The notes below the pieces were generated by a model, which saw only the letters and a list, made by a program, of their open reading frames with translations, searched no databases and had not been told where the DNA came from. From contig JAUIRK010000745.1 in the NCBI GenBank assembly GCA_030549495.1, forward strand, positions 1 through 64,000: a stretch of 64,000 nucleotides of DNA, in the 5' to 3' direction. This DNA is from Nectonema munidae (taxonomy: Eukaryota > Nematomorpha > Nectonematoida > Nectonematidae). The first letter of the stretch is position 1. The number at the start of each line of letters is the position of its first letter. Both the position numbers and the translations under genes were made by a program. Of this stretch, positions 60,226 to 64,000 are shown piece by piece.

Positions 60226-60624
60226 ATGAATGGCATCGAGATATTCGTTTACGAGATCTATATTGGAAGTGAAAAAATTTTGCAGAGAAACTGCGGCACT
60301 TTGGATAGAAAAATATCGCATTATTATGCCAGTTTTGATGAAAACTTCAAACGAATCATAGATGAAATGTCGATGAATAGAAAATACGGTGGAGAACATG
60401 GACAGAATGTGATTGATTGGATTTTTGGAAAAACAAAGGAAAAGGATGGAAAATGCTTTCTAGTTAAAGCGGAGAAGAGAAGCGAAGCAACACGTCATAT
60501 TTTGCCAGGATCCATTATCGCTTATAGAAGCATTAGATATATTGACATTGAAATTATGATCCTAATGATTCCATATACGTTTAGTTCTTACCAAGAATCT
60601 AAAAAGATACCAAAAAGTTTTTAG
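60226..60624 (+). CDS. Unassigned ORF of 132 codons (possible exon)
   Basis: The longest ORF in the right third outside repeats. It starts MNGIEIFVYEIYIGSEKILQ and has mixed composition with charged central helices (DENFKRIIDEMSMNRKYGGE; VIDWIFGKTKEKDGKCFLVK). The start Met follows directly after CTTGTTCAGGT, so the reading frame could be an exon whose acceptor is TTGTTCAG. No signal peptide, membrane segment or known motif stands out. It could be a terminal exon of a plus-strand gene or a chance ORF. The neighbouring frame 59802-60044 is likewise unassigned. Confidence 0.35.
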   Translation: MNGIEIFVYEIYIGSEKILQRNCGTLDRKISHYYASFDENFKRIIDEMSMNRKYGGEHGQNVIDWIFGKTKEKDGKCFLVKAEKRSEATRHILPGSIIAYRSIRYIDIEIMILMIPYTFSSYQESKKIPKSF

Positions 60625-61379
60625 GAATTTGCTATTCACGATAAATCTAACTGTATTGAAATCCTTGAAACTTGAGCTATTATTTATTCTGAGATCCTAA
60701 TTGTCCTAAATCATTATTGCAATAAAAATATGAGTATATTCTTACAATAATATATCAAACTTGCCTGTGCTATATGAAACATGAAAAGAGAGAAACAAAA
60801 ATTAAGTAAATTTAAATTTTATAAGTATTTATTTGTGTGTGTGTTTGATTGAACATCTAATGATTGAATTGTTTTGATTGATGTAAGCGTATAACAAAAC
60901 ATTGGAAGAATTTAAATAATCCTTTAGAAGGGAATTTGTGTATGAAATAAAGTAGTTAAAGGAGTGTACTTTGTAAAATCGAACTCATAAAGAAGAGAAT
61001 CACTGGCATCACCACTCATCTTTTTTGCTGGCGGCTTGATCCTTTAAAGATTACAAGAGGAGGAAAATTAGGATTTAATAAAAGAAAACATTTTACAAGC
61101 GATAGCACTTCCTCATAGCTCCCTTCGAAAAAGCTTCCTCACTTATTTTAACCTGCGTTCGTGTTGAAGTCCAATTGCGAGTAATGGGGTTATAATGATG
61201 GCGAATGGCATCTTCTTTGCAAATCTGTAAAAATAAGTGGATTTGAAATGTTAGCCTTTGCTAGGACACTTAGTAAGTTTAAAGATTTTTAGGAAATGAA
61301 TTTAAAGAACAAACTCAATATATCTCTTAATAACATACAAAACAACGATCATAAAATTATAGTGTTCTAAATTTCTCTA
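60625..61379. other. AT-rich stretch, nothing recognised
   Basis: No ORF, RNA gene or repeat boundary that I can support. A short GTGT-rich word occurs near 60836. Confidence 0.5.
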
Positions 61380-62350
61380 GACTGCCCCTGGTTGGCCTCC
61401 TTCATCGTGATGCACCTGTGACAGTTTTGAGAACTCTCACCGATTGCTCCAAATTTCTCTGGCATGTTCATTGGTTGCAGTGCTTTACAAATCAAACGCA
61501 AATATGAAGAAATCAAATAAAACAACCACTCCTCCACCCCTAGAGAGGTAGGGATCCAATGCAGCCAGTTTTACGGCTTCCTACCTCTACAACTCGGTAC
61601 TAACCTCGGAAAACCTGCGGAGAGTCAATTACACGAAAAGAAACACCGATTCACTGCAACTCTATCACACCCCACACGGATACACGTCAAATGCAGTGAA
61701 ATCACATCACAACTACATAATCAAAAGTGAAGAATGCTCACCACACACCGACAAAAAAGACGAGACAAACGATGAAAACACAACAAGCAACACGGACAAA
61801 CGAAAGACTCAATCAACACTTAAAAAGACACGCGATTGAATAAAGCTGCCGATGAAATAATTCTAGGGCACCACAAAGCTAACTTTGGAAAATATGGGGC
61901 TACCCAAACCCTGAAAACGAAAGAAAATCTAAAATGCCTCATCATCATCATCAAAGTGCCGCATCCATTTGGACGTGGGCAACCATAGAGCGCCAGTTTG
62001 TTTTCTACTTTACCATGGTTATTCTTGGAGATGTTACGTGGCGAGGTCTCCAGTTCTCTTCCACGCCGTAATTGTAAGCTACGAGCTCAGCCTTTGTCTA
62101 ATTTGAGTAACTGCGAGGCAGCAGTAACTACGCTTATTTGAAGGCGGCCTTACTCGCCTTGTCACGACATCGTCGTGGAGAGGGAGCAATTGAACTTGTA
62201 GAAAGGAGTCATCACCCAATCTACTACTCCGTCTCGTTGTGTCGTCGCTGTTTGTTCGGTTAGATTTTGAAGGTTGCATGTCTGGTTTGAAAAATGAAGA
62301 TCTATTTATCGTCGCATCAAAACAAACTCTTCTAAATTTAAAGCTGCCTA
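61380..62350. repeat. Unclassified GC-richer, repeat-like stretch
   Basis: Base composition rises relative to the flanks. A (CATCAT)n-like word near 61940 is followed by AAAGTGCCGCATCCATTTGG and a long unique stretch. On the minus strand a frame reads TTRRSSRLGDDSFLQVQLLP and, further on, a segment like AYNYGVEENWRPRHVTSPRI. This looks like the end of a LINE or another dispersed repeat, with the trinucleotide run as a possible tail, but no reverse-transcriptase motif is visible. Confidence 0.35.
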
Positions 62351-62741
62351 ACAAATAAGATTTGGTAACTGTGTTATTAACTTACTTTGTTTTAGATTTA
62401 AATGCATTCTTGGTTAATAAGTTAATGAATAAGGAACGATTTAATTTTTTCTAACCTTCTTTTACTCTGTATTTGCACTTAAAGAAAGCACTTGAGACCA
62501 ATCTTGAAATTTATTTATTTTTACCAAAAAATCTAAAGATGTTTTACATCTAAAGCATGGGCAATAGACTCTCGAATATTTTGTTTCTGGATGCATCAAA
62601 TCCCCACAAGATGCTGGCATGCATTTGTGTCTGTTATCGAAAGCTTTGTTTTCAAATGAAAGTGTGTATCCCTATATACTCAAAAACATATATGGACTGC
62701 TTATAGAGACTAGAAAGACAGGCCATTTGATTCTTTTAAAA

Positions 62742-64000
62742 CAGGGGTTCGCAACCTTTTTGTTGCTGTGTACCACTCATGGACATATCCTGTAGCCCTA
62801 ACTATAGATAAAATAGCTATTATCCACCTAACTGTGGTGAATAGTTTTTGACCATAAAAGAACTACACTAAAAGGTTAACAGACGCAATAACATACAAAT
62901 AGAATACAAGCAGACGATTCGCAATTAAAAAAAATATACAAAGAGTAACTTAATTTATTTGCACATGTAACCCCAAAGCATAAACAGCAAAATATTAAAC
63001 TTATCGACCAGTAAGCACTCGTAAATGAATGCGATGGCTGGGGTTGCTTTTCTTCGACTAGTTTTGCAAGCCGCGCAGATATTTTGCTCACTGGACATCA
63101 GAAATTGTATTCTGGGTTTATCTGTCGATTTCTTGTCTTCGATTTGATTGTAAGAAAGGTAGAAAACGCTTATCCTTGGAAAAATGAAAAGCTGGGGAAT
63201 TGCATTTCGCTAGTGCCGGATACGAGGAACTTTGATTTAACCACAAGTCGGCCAATTTCTGATTTTTAAACTTCTGCTGTGCACCTTCTTCGCCCTGCAA
63301 ATCTATGAGTTCTTCTTGTTCACCAGTCCCCACTGGGAGATCGATCACCAGGGCTAACAGTGAATGGATTCCGAATGTAAGTGCATGCTTGCGCATCACC
63401 ACCATTGAAGTACGGTTTGCTTTCAACCTTCAACAGAAGGAGGTGTTCGATTATCTCTTGACCAAATTCAATACTAGGCTACCCTACAAGTGACGCCACA
63501 TTCTCAAACATTCCAAAATATCTGTTCTCAATATTTTTTATTCACAAATCGAGCTTTCGAGTAAATGCAGTCAATTTGATTGAGAAATCATTGATGTTGC
63601 CCTCAGGCTCCTGGAGAGAACAAATGAAGTGATTCGTGCATTCAAAATGATCTGACGGGTAGACAAGGTAAAGAATGAAGTTTTATATTCAAGGATCTTC
63701 TGAAATTCGTGATCTTTTGTTTGAAAAAACTGAAGCAGCTCCTTTCTCCGTATGAAACAGCAATGCCGTGTATTCTGATCCGATATCCTCACAGATGACC
63801 TTGAAGAGACAGCTATTTAAGGCAGACGTCTTAATGTAGTTTACCATCTTAACAACTGGGTTCAGGCTTGTCTTCACATAGGGAGGTGGAACTTTAGCAG
63901 CGATAGCAAATCGGTGTATGAAACATTGAACAGAAGTGACAGATGGAGACACTGTTTCACCCGAGTTTAGAACTCAGATTTTCTTCCAAGCATAGCAGGA
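62742..64000 (-). pseudogene. hAT element (ZBED5-like transposase), 3' end, broken; runs off the window
   Basis: The plus strand at 62742 begins CAGGGGTTCGCAACCTTTTT, a classic hAT terminal repeat. The minus strand from the window edge carries ZBED5-like transposase pieces. These are CFIHRFAIAAKVPPPYVKTS, then NYIKTSALNSCLFKVICEDI and TALLFHTE (63952-63689), then ELLQFFQTKDHEFQKILEYK (63792-63571) and EEELIDLQGEEGAQQKF..SYPALAKCN in the C-terminal dimerisation region (63426-63118). The segment after FHTE that normally holds VRWLSRG is missing and the frame changes several times, so the copy is dead. Its other end and target duplication lie outside the window. Confidence 0.85.

Noticed and set aside
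1-64000. CRISPR array, prokaryotic operons, riboswitches or terminators
   Set aside because: The sequence is eukaryotic with spliced exons. The repeats have no direct-repeat/spacer structure of CRISPR type.

Overview
The window is strongly AT-rich eukaryotic DNA, and the evidence points to a metazoan. It has spliced host exons with GT-AG introns, tRNA-derived SINEs and a varied load of decayed transposable elements (Penelope-like, BEL/Pao, piggyBac, MULE, hAT and MITEs). This mix and the eEF2K gene suit an arthropod such as a copepod, but I cannot fix the species from sequence alone.

Layout. 1-5531: a broken MULE transposase (9-911, +), a piggyBac transposase fragment (2261-2960, -) and AT-rich DNA with no recognisable gene. 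5532-36825: a head-to-tail array of a composite unit of about 8.9 kb. Units A and B are full length. Unit C is 6.9 kb and carries two deletions. Unit D is truncated. D is followed by a hairpin with 71-bp arms and then a partial inverted copy, E. Each full unit holds two unrelated dead Penelope-like elements (reverse transcriptase plus GIY-YIG endonuclease), a tRNA-derived SINE and several kb of AT-rich DNA without coding signal. 36826-38220: an unassigned ORF and a fossil BEL/Pao integrase fragment.

38384-54375 (minus strand): the one clear host gene, eukaryotic elongation factor 2 kinase (eEF2K). I place exons for the alpha-kinase domain (54.4-53.0 kb), a linker exon at 50.7 kb, a likely linker exon at 44.2 kb and the C-terminal SEL1/TPR-like helical region down to the stop at 38384. 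Splice phases agree across every junction between confidently called adjacent exons. The N-terminal calmodulin-binding part was not found. The introns carry a piggyBac copy, a SINE and an (ATC)30 microsatellite.

54376-64000: mostly non-coding. It holds a fragment of a recurrent uncharacterised protein family (56402-56654), and a MITE inside a hAT-like MITE with each element bounded by its own perfect 8-bp target duplication (57968-59545). There is an unassigned 132-codon ORF (60226-60624), an unclassified repeat-like stretch near 61.4-62.4 kb, and the end of a decayed hAT element (62742 to the window edge).

The array, its hairpin/inverted end and the nested MITE pair are the most distinctive structures. 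I see no evidence for a wholly new gene system; the conserved coding content other than eEF2K is transposon-derived or unassigned.
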